5,732 nucleotides of DNA from a bacterium (lineage in GTDB: Bacteria > SM23-31 > JAUVVT01): contig JAUWXV010000232.1 in assembly GCA_030616165.1 (NCBI GenBank), positions 1 to 5,732 of the forward strand, given 5' to 3'. Positions 1 to 5,263 of the stretch are shown one piece after another. Each line of letters starts with the position of its first letter. Positions within the stretch are counted from its first letter, which is position 1. The notes below the pieces were generated by a model that was not told the origin of the DNA, searched no databases, and saw only the letters and a program-made list of their open reading frames with translations. The position numbers and the translations under genes are program-made.

Positions 1-69
1 CTTTGCCGTAGTTATTATCTTCTTCGTAGAATAGAAGGTCTTTTTTCTTGATAATATTATTATCTTCAT
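1..69 (-). CDS. rimK: RimK-family ATP-grasp ligase, N-terminal part only
   Basis: The minus strand from the ATG at 69-67 reads 23 codons to the window edge, beginning MKIIILSRKKTFYSTKKI. This closely follows the start of RimK (E. coli [22 protein letters not shown]): the MKIxILSR beta-strand, the Y-S pair and the following basic helix all line up. RimK-type proteins are ATP-grasp ligases that add glutamate or related amino acids to a carboxylate, such as the C-terminus of ribosomal protein S6. The substrate cannot be told here because the ATP-grasp core lies outside the window. The start is supported by an AAGGA site (minus strand, 82-78) with an 8-nt spacer. The gene is divergent from the flagellin gene. 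Identity rests on a short match, so another ATP-grasp family is possible. Confidence 0.62.
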   Translation of the reverse strand, partial: MKIIILSRKKTFYSTKKIITTAK

Positions 70-374
70 CGAATTTTTCCTTTTTATAAAACTTAAAACC
101 ATAAATAAATTATTAACAGAATATTGGGAAATTTTAAAATCGAAACTTTTTTAGAGTCACCAAGTTTTGAAGCCAAAATAAAATTCTTAATGAAAAATAA
201 AAATTTAGAAAATTTACGTTATTAAACTACTGCCATTATTTTACATAAAAATAATTAAAATAATATAAAACAATACAAGTAAAAATTAAAGAAAAATAAA
301 TAATAGCGATATTATAGATTAGGAATAAAATTTTTATCAAAAGATTTTAAAATTTCTATAATTATAAAAAATAC
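70..374. other. AT-rich divergent intergenic region
   Basis: This stretch separates the rimK-like gene from the flagellin promoter. It is extremely A/T-rich, with stops in all frames every few dozen codons. I see no RNA gene, no strong hairpin and no convincing -35/-10 pair for the rimK-like gene, although its promoter must lie here or overlap the flagellin promoter. The right half (about 230-374) consists mostly of A- and T-runs. Confidence 0.6.
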
Positions 375-401
375 TAAAGTTTAACTGAAATTTGCCGACT
401 A
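375..401 (+). promoter_or_regulatory. Sigma-28 (FliA) flagellar promoter
   Basis: TAAAGTTT (375-382), an 11-nt spacer, then GCCGACTA (394-401). The known FliA/SigD consensus is TAAAGTTT-N11-GCCGATAA. The -35 element matches 8 of 8, the spacer is exact and the -10 matches 6 of 8 including the invariant GCCGA. Transcription should start a few bases past 401, giving a leader of roughly 60 nt before the flagellin ATG. This places the gene in the late class of a flagellar cascade, normally held off by the anti-sigma factor FlgM until the hook is complete. Confidence 0.92.
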
Positions 402-436
402 TATTGATAACAATAACTATAAGTTAAGAAGAAAAT

Positions 437-468
437 ATTTAAAGGATAAATAAAACAAGGAGGTTTTA
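437..468 (+). promoter_or_regulatory. Two tandem GGA-loop hairpins in the flagellin leader; the second covers the SD (possible CsrA sites)
   Basis: Hairpin 1: ATTTA (437-441), loop AAGGA, TAAAT (447-451). Hairpin 2: TAAAAC (451-456), loop AAGGAG (457-462), GTTTTA (463-468). Both expose GGA in a 5-6 nt loop, and the two GGAs begin 15 nt apart. The loop of hairpin 2 is part of the AAGGAGG ribosome site, 7 nt before the ATG at 471. GGA in a small hairpin loop, with one of two sites overlapping the SD, is the arrangement CsrA uses on the Bacillus subtilis hag (flagellin) leader, where FliW relieves the block. The hairpins and the SD are seen directly; CsrA binding is inferred. The stems are A/T-rich and weak alone, as CsrA targets can be. 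Confidence 0.6.
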
Positions 469-470
469 AA

Positions 471-1334
471 ATGGCTATTGGAGATTCCACCCGCATCAAT
501 ACCAATATTGCTGCTTTTAATGCTTTAAATGCCTTAAAAAATATAAATCGAGGCTTAGAAAAGAGTCAGCTCAAACTTGCCACAGGTCTGAGGATAAATG
601 AAGTATCCGATGACCCTGCTGGTTTTGTAATTTCCAAACGATTATATGCCAGATCAAGGGGTTTATCAACAGCGCTGGATAATGTCGGAACTGCAAAAAA
701 TGTCCTTGCTATTGCAGAAGGGGGACTTATAAACATTAGCAACATACTTGTCACCATGAAGGAGAAAATCACCCAAGCGGCGAGTGACACTTTAGGTTCA
801 GCAGAGAGAAACGCCATTAAAACAGAACTTGACCAACTCACTGCAGAAATCAATAATATTGTAGATGAAACCACTTTCAACAATATAAGTCTAATAGATG
901 GAAATTATAGAAATAAGTCAATACAGACTGGTGAAGATACAACAAATACATTAGAGATAAACATTGTGAGACAAGGAACAACTTCAAGCGGTTTCAAAGC
1001 TGCCGATTTAGAAGTCGATACTCCGAACGTTTCTTCGCTGGTATTTACAGCAGCGGGTTCAAGCATGGCATTATCAAGAATTGATAGTGCAATAGAAGTC
1101 ATCTCCGATGCACTACAAAATATTGGTGCTTATATTTCGAGGATGACGGTTAAAGAATCTACTCTTTCCATTGCTATCATCAACACTGAAGGAACAAGAA
1201 GCAGAATTATGGATGCCGATATTGCAAGAGAACAGTTAGAATCTACAAAATTGCAGATACTCCAGCAGACAGCCACCGCCCAGTTAGCGCAGGCTAATAT
1301 TACTCCCCAGAATATTCTTGCTCTATTCACATAA
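471..1334 (+). CDS. fliC: Flagellin, short form
   Basis: The 287-residue product is the filament subunit, exported by the flagellar type III system and polymerised outside the cell. The conserved N-terminal D0/D1 region spans residues 5-140, with TRINTNIAAFNALNAL and a TGLRINEVSDDPAGFVIS block matching the usual TGxRINxAxDDxAGLAIS. The C-terminal D1/D0 region (about 200-287) has TRSRIMDADIARE and ends PQNILALF, as flagellins do. Only about 60 residues (141-200) separate them, so the variable D2/D3 domains are essentially absent. No cysteine is present. The ATG sits 7 nt behind a perfect AAGGAGG. It is transcribed alone: sigma-28 promoter upstream, strong terminator downstream, and no flaG, fliD or fliS next to it. 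Departures from the common pattern include FVISKRL where LAISEKM is usual. Flagellin identity is near certain; whether it is the major or a minor filament protein is unknown. Confidence 0.96.
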   Translation: MAIGDSTRINTNIAAFNALNALKNINRGLEKSQLKLATGLRINEVSDDPAGFVISKRLYARSRGLSTALDNVGTAKNVLAIAEGGLINISNILVTMKEKITQAASDTLGSAERNAIKTELDQLTAEINNIVDETTFNNISLIDGNYRNKSIQTGEDTTNTLEINIVRQGTTSSGFKAADLEVDTPNVSSLVFTAAGSSMALSRIDSAIEVISDALQNIGAYISRMTVKESTLSIAIINTEGTRSRIMDADIAREQLESTKLQILQQTATAQLAQANITPQNILALFT

Positions 1335-1371
1335 CATAAATAACTAAATAATTATAAAATAAGAAAATAAA

Positions 1372-1402
1372 GGAGGTTACCAATAGCATAATAACCACCT
1401 CC
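1372..1402 (+). promoter_or_regulatory. SD-like sequence in a hairpin with an anti-SD, in the flagellin 3' untranslated region
   Basis: AAAGGAGGTTA begins 35 nt after the flagellin stop and looks like a perfect ribosome site, but no start codon with an open frame follows. GGAGGT (1372-1377) can pair with ACCTCC (1397-1402). Alternatively GGTTA (1375-1379) can pair with TAACC (1392-1396). The terminator stem begins at the next base. It may be a remnant of a second gene's start, a stability element, or a further GGA site for the same RNA-binding protein as the leader. The pairing is visible; the function is open. Confidence 0.45.
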
Positions 1403-1438
1403 AGAAAAAGCAGCATCAATTTTGATGCTGCTTTTTCT
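1403..1438 (+). terminator. Intrinsic terminator of the flagellin gene
   Basis: There is a perfect 16-bp inverted repeat: AGAAAAAGCAGCATCA (1403-1418), loop ATTT (1419-1422), and the exact complement at 1423-1438. The GC-rich core GCAGCATCA is followed on the plus strand by a TTTTT run inside the descending arm. The A-run in the ascending arm would give a U-tract on the other strand too, so it could work in both directions. It isolates the flagellin transcript from the genes downstream. Confidence 0.9.
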
Positions 1439-1494
1439 TATATAGTAAAAATTTTAGCTATCAATAACTCTTTTATATCATAATTTCAATTGAC

Positions 1495-1557
1495 AATAAC
1501 TTATTATTTATAAAATTATCATTAATATTATCAAATTCCAAATTAATGATAGTTATT
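1495..1557. repeat. Nested AT-only inverted repeat in the intergenic region
   Basis: TATCATTAAT (1517-1526) is exactly inverted as ATTAATGATA (1542-1551) across a 15-nt loop. Outside it, AATAACT (1495-1501) is inverted as AGTTATT (1551-1557). A further direct copy of AATAACT lies at 1463-1469. The arms have almost no G or C, so it is a poor terminator; a protein-binding site or a cruciform-prone spacer is as likely. It lies about 150 bp before the LOG-family gene. Confidence 0.45.
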
Positions 1558-1583
1558 AAAATCATTCCACTCATTCTCAAAAT

Positions 1584-1660
1584 TTGACAAAAATTAAAAG
1601 AAGGAATATTTTTTATTATTCTTTTTATAATTTTCAAATAGTCCAAAAATTTTGTATATT
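1584..1660 (+). promoter_or_regulatory. Candidate vegetative promoter(s) for the LOG-family gene
   Basis: Two overlapping options are visible. The first is TTGACA (1584-1589), a 17-nt spacer, then TATTTT (1607-1612): a perfect -35 with a 4/6 -10. The second is TTTCAA (1632-1637), a 17-nt spacer, then TATATT (1655-1660): a 5/6 -10 with a weak -35. In such A/T-rich DNA chance matches are common. The perfect TTGACA with ideal spacing favours the first. Any transcript must start in this gap because the flagellin terminator lies just upstream. Confidence 0.4.
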
Positions 1661-1665
1661 ACAAA
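1651..1665. promoter_or_regulatory. Small palindrome, possible operator
   Basis: TTTGTA (1651-1656), a 3-base centre TAT, then TACAAA (1660-1665) make a perfect 6-3-6 dyad. It overlaps the second candidate -10 and lies downstream of the first promoter option, where a repressor would block transcription of the LOG-family gene. No regulator gene is in view. In DNA this A/T-rich it could be chance. Confidence 0.3.
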
Positions 1666-1709
1666 TATATTAATAAAAACATTAAAACTTATAAAAATCG
1701 GTGAAAATT

Positions 1710-2384
1710 ATGCCTACCAAGTATATCTCTGAAGAATCCTGGAGAGTATTTAGAATATTATCAGAGTTTATTGATGGAATTGAGGACCTCTCAAATATTG
1801 GACCAGCAGTAACAATATTTGGTTCTGCAAGAACTAAAAAGAACTATAATATTGCAATGGAATTAGCAGAAATGCTATCAAAAGAAGGTTTTGCAATAAT
1901 TACAGGAGCCGGCGGAGGCATTATGGAGGCTGCTAACAGAGGAGCATATATCGCAGGAGGGGAATCCATTGGGCTTAATATAGATCTTCCCACCGAACAA
2001 AAACCCAATAAATACACAACCAAACTTTTAAATTTCAGATATTTTTTTGTCAGGAAGGTAATGTTTGTTAGATTTTCTAAGGCATTCATTGCTCTTCCCG
2101 GAGGATTTGGAACACTTGATGAATTTTTTGAACTTATTACTCTAATTCAGACAAAAAAAATCAAGAAATTTCCTGTTGTTCTTATAGGAAAAGATTATTG
2201 GTCAGGGCTTTTTTCATGGATGAAAAATACCGTTCTTGCACAAAATAATATTAGTCCTGGAGATTTGAAAATATTTAAAATCATAGACAATCCGCGCAAT
2301 GCAGTAAAATATATTATAGATTTTTATAAAAATAAGAAAAATAAGAAAAATAAGAAAAATAAGTTAAAATTGGAAAATATTTGA
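1710..2384 (+). CDS. LOG-family (TIGR00730-type) Rossmann-fold protein, putative nucleotide phosphoribohydrolase
   Basis: The product has 224 residues from the ATG. LOG proteins ('lysine decarboxylase-like' is an old misnomer) hydrolyse nucleoside 5'-monophosphates, or cytokinin riboside monophosphates, to base plus ribose 5-phosphate. Visible signs, numbered from the ATG: VTIFGSAR (34-41), the glycine-rich loop ITGAGGGIMEAANRGA near 64-79, and the family signature PGGFGTLDEFFE near 126-137 with its catalytic glutamate. The ATG is preferred to the in-frame GTG at 1701 because GGTGA (1700-1704) sits 5 nt before it, whereas nothing resembling an SD precedes the GTG. The last residues form a lysine/asparagine tail built by a 9-bp tandem repeat. 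Fold and family are clear. The natural substrate, and any cytokinin link, are unknown; nucleotide salvage or detoxification is more likely in a bacterium. Confidence 0.9.
   Translation: MPTKYISEESWRVFRILSEFIDGIEDLSNIGPAVTIFGSARTKKNYNIAMELAEMLSKEGFAIITGAGGGIMEAANRGAYIAGGESIGLNIDLPTEQKPNKYTTKLLNFRYFFVRKVMFVRFSKAFIALPGGFGTLDEFFELITLIQTKKIKKFPVVLIGKDYWSGLFSWMKNTVLAQNNISPGDLKIFKIIDNPRNAVKYIIDFYKNKKNKKNKKNKLKLENI
2328..2363 (+). repeat. Four perfect 9-bp tandem copies inside the end of the LOG-family gene
   Basis: AAAAATAAG is repeated exactly four times, in frame as Lys-Asn-Lys. This extends the LOG protein with a (KNK)4 basic tail after its last predicted helix, before LKLENI and the stop. Because the unit is a multiple of three, slippage would change tail length without breaking the frame. 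It lies beyond the catalytic fold, so it is probably tolerated rather than selected. Confidence 0.9.
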
Positions 2385-2450
2385 AAATATATAAAAGAAA
2401 CAGTAGATACTATTTAAACACTATTAAAATTAAAAAATTTTTTAAATAAA

Positions 2451-2912
2451 ATGCCAAAATTTATAGTAGATTCAATGTTAGGGAAATTAGCAAAGTGGCT
2501 TAGAATTCTTGGCTATGATACCCTTTATTTTAAGAAAATAAAACCAAAAACTCTCGTAAAAATAGCTGTCTCTGAAAAAAGGATAATCTTAACAAGAAAT
2601 TCTCATCTCTCTGAATTTATAAAACCAGATAACTTTATTTACATAAATAGTATGATGATTAACGAACAGCTTAAACAATTGATTTCAAGTTTTAAACTCG
2701 ATACAAAATCCGGTTTATTTTCAATCTGCACTATATGCAATAAAAAAGTCAAAGAAATTGAAAAGGAAAACGCAAAAGACAAGGTTCCCCATCATGTTTT
2801 TCAAGAAAACTCATTATTCTACATCTGTCCAAAATGCAAAAGATTATACTGGATGGGCAGCCATTATCACCATACTATTAAAAAGATTGAAAATTTAAGG
2901 AAAGAAATTTAA
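2451..2912 (+). CDS. Mut7-C family protein (PIN-like RNase domain with zinc ribbon)
   Basis: The 153-residue product follows the Mut7-C pattern along its whole length. It opens FIVDSMLGKLAKWLRILGYDT (residues 4-24) with the first acidic residues Asp7 and Asp23, continues with RIILTRNSHL (44-53), and ends with a zinc ribbon of CTIC (93-96) and CPKC (126-129), then RLYWMGSHYHH. The family is named after the C-terminal domain of C. elegans exonuclease Mut-7 and is thought to be a PIN-type metal-dependent nuclease. Asn50 stands where relatives usually have Asp (LTRD), so catalytic strength is uncertain. It is presumably cytoplasmic. It begins 66 nt after the LOG gene with no SD: a 16-bp palindrome TTAAAAAATTTTTTAA (2430-2445) precedes the ATG instead. 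It probably shares the LOG transcript. No antitoxin-like partner is adjacent. Confidence 0.88.
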   Translation: MPKFIVDSMLGKLAKWLRILGYDTLYFKKIKPKTLVKIAVSEKRIILTRNSHLSEFIKPDNFIYINSMMINEQLKQLISSFKLDTKSGLFSICTICNKKVKEIEKENAKDKVPHHVFQENSLFYICPKCKRLYWMGSHYHHTIKKIENLRKEI

Positions 2913-2958
2913 AACTATTTCCTTTATATATTTTAACACAAAATTGAAATAATTTTTA

Positions 2959-2988
2959 TTGACTTTTAGAATTTTTTTAATATATAAT
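2959..2988 (+). promoter_or_regulatory. Strong vegetative promoter, apparently leaderless
   Basis: TTGACT (2959-2964), an 18-nt spacer, then TATAAT (2983-2988): 5/6 and 6/6 matches to the sigma-70 consensus. The expected start point, about 7 nt past the -10, falls at 2995-2996, directly on the ATG of the SUMF1 lipoprotein gene. There is no SD before that ATG. The mRNA would therefore begin with AUG or with a single extra base. It may also serve the phosphoesterase gene, which starts 40 nt after the lipoprotein stop. Confidence 0.6.
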
Positions 2989-2995
2989 TATATAT

Positions 2996-3868
2996 ATGAA
3001 AATAAAGAAAGAGATATTTGTAATTTTTTTGATTCTTTTGTTTATCGGGTGTAATAATAGAAATGTAAATTTTTACATCCAGCAGATTTTCGAACCTGAT
3101 CATGGTCCGATATATATACCTGCAGGCGAATTCATTATGGGTTTAGATTCTGGTAAGCCAAATGAATCTCCAGCCCATATTGTCTATCTTGATTCGTATT
3201 ATATTGATGAGAATCTTGTGACAAATGAAGAATATCTCGAATTCTGGGAAGATCCAAAAGGAGGGAATAAACATTATTATACTCCACGGAGTTTTACGAA
3301 CGATTCCTGGCCCAAGAGGGCATCAAGAAAGCCGAGACACCCTGTTGTTGGTGTATCCTGGTCAATGGCAAGTAAGTACGCCGAATGGGCGGGAAAAAGA
3401 CTACCCACAGAAGCCGAATGGGAAAAAGCAGCAAAAGGTATGACACAAAGAAAATATCCTTGGGGAGATACACCACCAGATTACAATGACAAATTCAGAG
3501 CAAATTTCAACATTATTGACCTTCAATCTAAATTTCCAAAAGATGGATTCTCCAGTACATCTCCGGTTGGCTATTACAATGGGATAAATCTAAAAACCGC
3601 CAGAGGAAGAAGCCCTTATGAATTAAATGATATGGCTGGAAATGTCTGGGAATGGGTTAGAGACTGGTATTCACCAGACTATTATAAATATTCTCCATAT
3701 GATAATCCAAAGGGACCAGGATATGATTATTCTGATGGGACAAAAGTAATCAGAGGAGGCTCCTGGAAAAATTCTTCTGAAGAACTGGTAACTACCTTTA
3801 GAATGCAAAAACCGTTTGTGTATGGAGAAAATGACATTGGGTTTAGATGTGCAAAATCCGCTCCATAA
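2996..3868 (+). CDS. SUMF1-fold (formylglycine-generating-enzyme-like) lipoprotein
   Basis: The 290-residue product starts with a lipoprotein signal: basic MKIKKE, a hydrophobic stretch to residue 16 and lipobox FIGC with Cys19 as the lipidated residue. Asn follows it, so no Asp+2 retention signal. From residue 38 on it is a full SUMF1/FGE fold: IYIPAGEFIMG (39-49), PAHIVYLDSYYID (59-71), HPVVGVSWSMASKYAEWAGKRLPTEAEWEKAA (115-146), YPWGD (154-158), MAGNVWEWVRDW (213-224), VIRGGSW (251-257) and the terminal GFRCA (282-286). FGE itself oxidises a sulfatase cysteine using a Cys pair shortly after GGS. Here that stretch (GGSWKNSSEELVTTFRM) has no cysteine, so formylglycine synthesis is unlikely. 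The domain is more probably a binding or structural module at the cell envelope. No sulfatase or kinase is adjacent. The ATG is the only start that keeps the signal peptide. Confidence 0.9.
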   Translation: MKIKKEIFVIFLILLFIGCNNRNVNFYIQQIFEPDHGPIYIPAGEFIMGLDSGKPNESPAHIVYLDSYYIDENLVTNEEYLEFWEDPKGGNKHYYTPRSFTNDSWPKRASRKPRHPVVGVSWSMASKYAEWAGKRLPTEAEWEKAAKGMTQRKYPWGDTPPDYNDKFRANFNIIDLQSKFPKDGFSSTSPVGYYNGINLKTARGRSPYELNDMAGNVWEWVRDWYSPDYYKYSPYDNPKGPGYDYSDGTKVIRGGSWKNSSEELVTTFRMQKPFVYGENDIGFRCAKSAP

Positions 3869-3908
3869 ATATTTATATATATAGGAACTATCTTCGCTAT
3901 TATATCTG

Positions 3909-5111
3909 ATGTTTTATATCTTCATCATAACATTTCTTGTTTTAGTTCAAATATATCTCATTTTTAAATCATACAGTTTTATTTCAGATTTTTTTAATAG
4001 CAAAAAAATCAAAAAATTATCATATTTGATAATTACAATAATTATAGGTTATCTTAATTTTTCATTTATAGTTTCAATAACAATTTCCCATTCAAATAAT
4101 CTAAAGTCATCGGACCTATTTTATTACGGATTCCTTTATCCCGGGGGAGTATGGCAGGGTATGTCAATCTTGCTATTTTTCATATTCCTTTTAAAAGATA
4201 AATTGGTTTTATTTTACAAATATTTTATGTATATTATGAAAAAATTATATAGATTAAAATATAAAGAAACCAAAGTCAATGTATCAGAATCGAGAAGAAA
4301 ATTCTTGAAAGGGCTTTCAGCAAGCCTCGCTCTGCCACCGATAATTGGTTCTGTATATGGAGCAACAATGCAAAGTTCTAATTTTGTTATAAATAAAAAA
4401 AGGATAAAATTCTGTTTTCTTCCGGATAAATTAAAAGGATTGAAAATAGCCCAATTAAGCGATATACACGCTGGAATTTATCTTCGGAAGAAAAAAATCC
4501 TCGAAGCAGTAGAAATAACAAATAGTCTGAACCCAGACATTATAGCATTAACCGGTGATTATGTTTCTAATTCTGGAAGATATATATACCCGTGTATAGA
4601 AGCGCTCTCTTTATTAAGACCTAAATTGGGAATTTATTCCTGTATTGGTAATCATGATAATTGGGTTAACCGCGATTTAATAATAGATGGCTTAAAAAGT
4701 GCAGAAATAAAGATTCTAATCAATGAAAACCAAAAAATAGAATATAATGGATATGATTTTTATATTGCTGGAATTGAAGACCCCTGGTATGCAAAGCCTG
4801 ATTTAAAAAAAACCCTTAAATATATACCAGAAGATTCATTTAAAATCCTTTTGAGCCATCAGCCTATTCTTTTCGATGATGCAGAAAAAGAAAAAGTAAA
4901 TTTAACACTTTCCGGACATACACACGGAGGACAAATTGCCATTCCCGTTTTGGGGATGCCTTTAAATATTGTGATGTTTGTTACTCCATACGTTAGCGGA
5001 TTATTCCTGAAAAATGAATCTTATTTATATGTTAACAGCGGAATTGGTTTTACAGGTCCTCCATTTCGTATGAATGTTCCACCAGAAATAACCTTGATTA
5101 CACTGGTATAG
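3909..5111 (+). CDS. Membrane-anchored calcineurin-like metallophosphoesterase (YkuE/YaeI type) with internal Tat signal
   Basis: The 400-residue product has three hydrophobic segments (about 1-20, 37-60, 80-96), a basic loop, a twin-arginine motif SRRKFLK (128-134) with a hydrophobic stretch to about 150, then the catalytic domain (about 175-400). Metal ligands are visible in order: SDIH (Asp185, His187), GDY (Asp217), GNHD (Asn248, His249), SHQP (His317) and GHTHGG (His337, His339). The lysine-rich loop at 32-36 and the basic 111-134 region predict N-terminus out, three crossings, RR inside and the enzyme outside. B. subtilis YkuE is a known Tat substrate. Relatives hydrolyse phosphodiester or pyrophosphate bonds; chlamydial LpxG, in the same superfamily, cleaves UDP-diacylglucosamine, so a lipid-precursor role is possible. 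It starts 40 nt after the lipoprotein gene with no clear SD and is probably co-transcribed. Substrate unknown. Confidence 0.88.
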   Translation: MFYIFIITFLVLVQIYLIFKSYSFISDFFNSKKIKKLSYLIITIIIGYLNFSFIVSITISHSNNLKSSDLFYYGFLYPGGVWQGMSILLFFIFLLKDKLVLFYKYFMYIMKKLYRLKYKETKVNVSESRRKFLKGLSASLALPPIIGSVYGATMQSSNFVINKKRIKFCFLPDKLKGLKIAQLSDIHAGIYLRKKKILEAVEITNSLNPDIIALTGDYVSNSGRYIYPCIEALSLLRPKLGIYSCIGNHDNWVNRDLIIDGLKSAEIKILINENQKIEYNGYDFYIAGIEDPWYAKPDLKKTLKYIPEDSFKILLSHQPILFDDAEKEKVNLTLSGHTHGGQIAIPVLGMPLNIVMFVTPYVSGLFLKNESYLYVNSGIGFTGPPFRMNVPPEITLITLV

Positions 5112-5263
5112 GGTTTGATAAGCAACATCTGAAAATTGCGATGTCAAGAAAGTTCCAAATATGGCTTAAAATGATGAGAATGGGTGTGTTATTCGGAAAC
5201 CACGTGATAACCCAATATAGAATAAACTTAATCAAGCTACAGCGATTGTCAGGCAAACGCCAA
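5112..5263. other. Non-coding spacer after the phosphoesterase gene
   Basis: I see no hairpin terminator, RNA gene or credible coding frame here. Base composition changes visibly: 5221-5280 has about 25 G/C in 60, against about 6 in 60 at 4201-4260 inside the preceding gene. Short open frames cross it on both strands but resemble nothing I know, and it may be debris continuous with the decayed genes to its right. Confidence 0.5.

Noticed and set aside
109-225. Plus-strand tail of about 38 codons, IETFLESPSFEAKIKFL then MKNKN, that looks protein-like
   Set aside because: No start, no upstream continuation (stop at 106-108) and no family match that I can name; probably chance in A/T-rich DNA, although a gene relic cannot be excluded.
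566-1330. Minus-strand open frames across the flagellin gene
   Set aside because: They lie wholly inside a clear coding gene, have no ribosome sites and resemble no protein family; they are antisense shadows.
1701-1709. GTG at 1701 as the LOG-family start
   Set aside because: No SD precedes it, whereas GGTGA overlapping it is well placed for the ATG at 1710.
1844-2089. Minus-strand open frame inside the LOG-family gene
   Set aside because: It is antisense to the conserved glycine-rich core, so its length is a by-product of the real gene.
2328-2363. CRISPR-like array
   Set aside because: The 9-bp units are directly abutting without spacers and are in frame in a gene.
2894-2930. Terminator after the Mut7-C gene (GGAAA ... 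TTTCC followed by T-rich DNA)
   Set aside because: Only 5 bp of stem with a long loop and no GC core; too weak to call.
3225-3476. Open frames on both strands inside the SUMF1 lipoprotein gene
   Set aside because: They overlap the conserved centre of the real gene and have no features of their own.
1710-5111. A four-gene defence or stress system (LOG, Mut7-C, SUMF1, phosphoesterase)
   Set aside because: A separate promoter before the SUMF1 gene, different predicted cell locations and ordinary housekeeping-type families give no support for a joint system.
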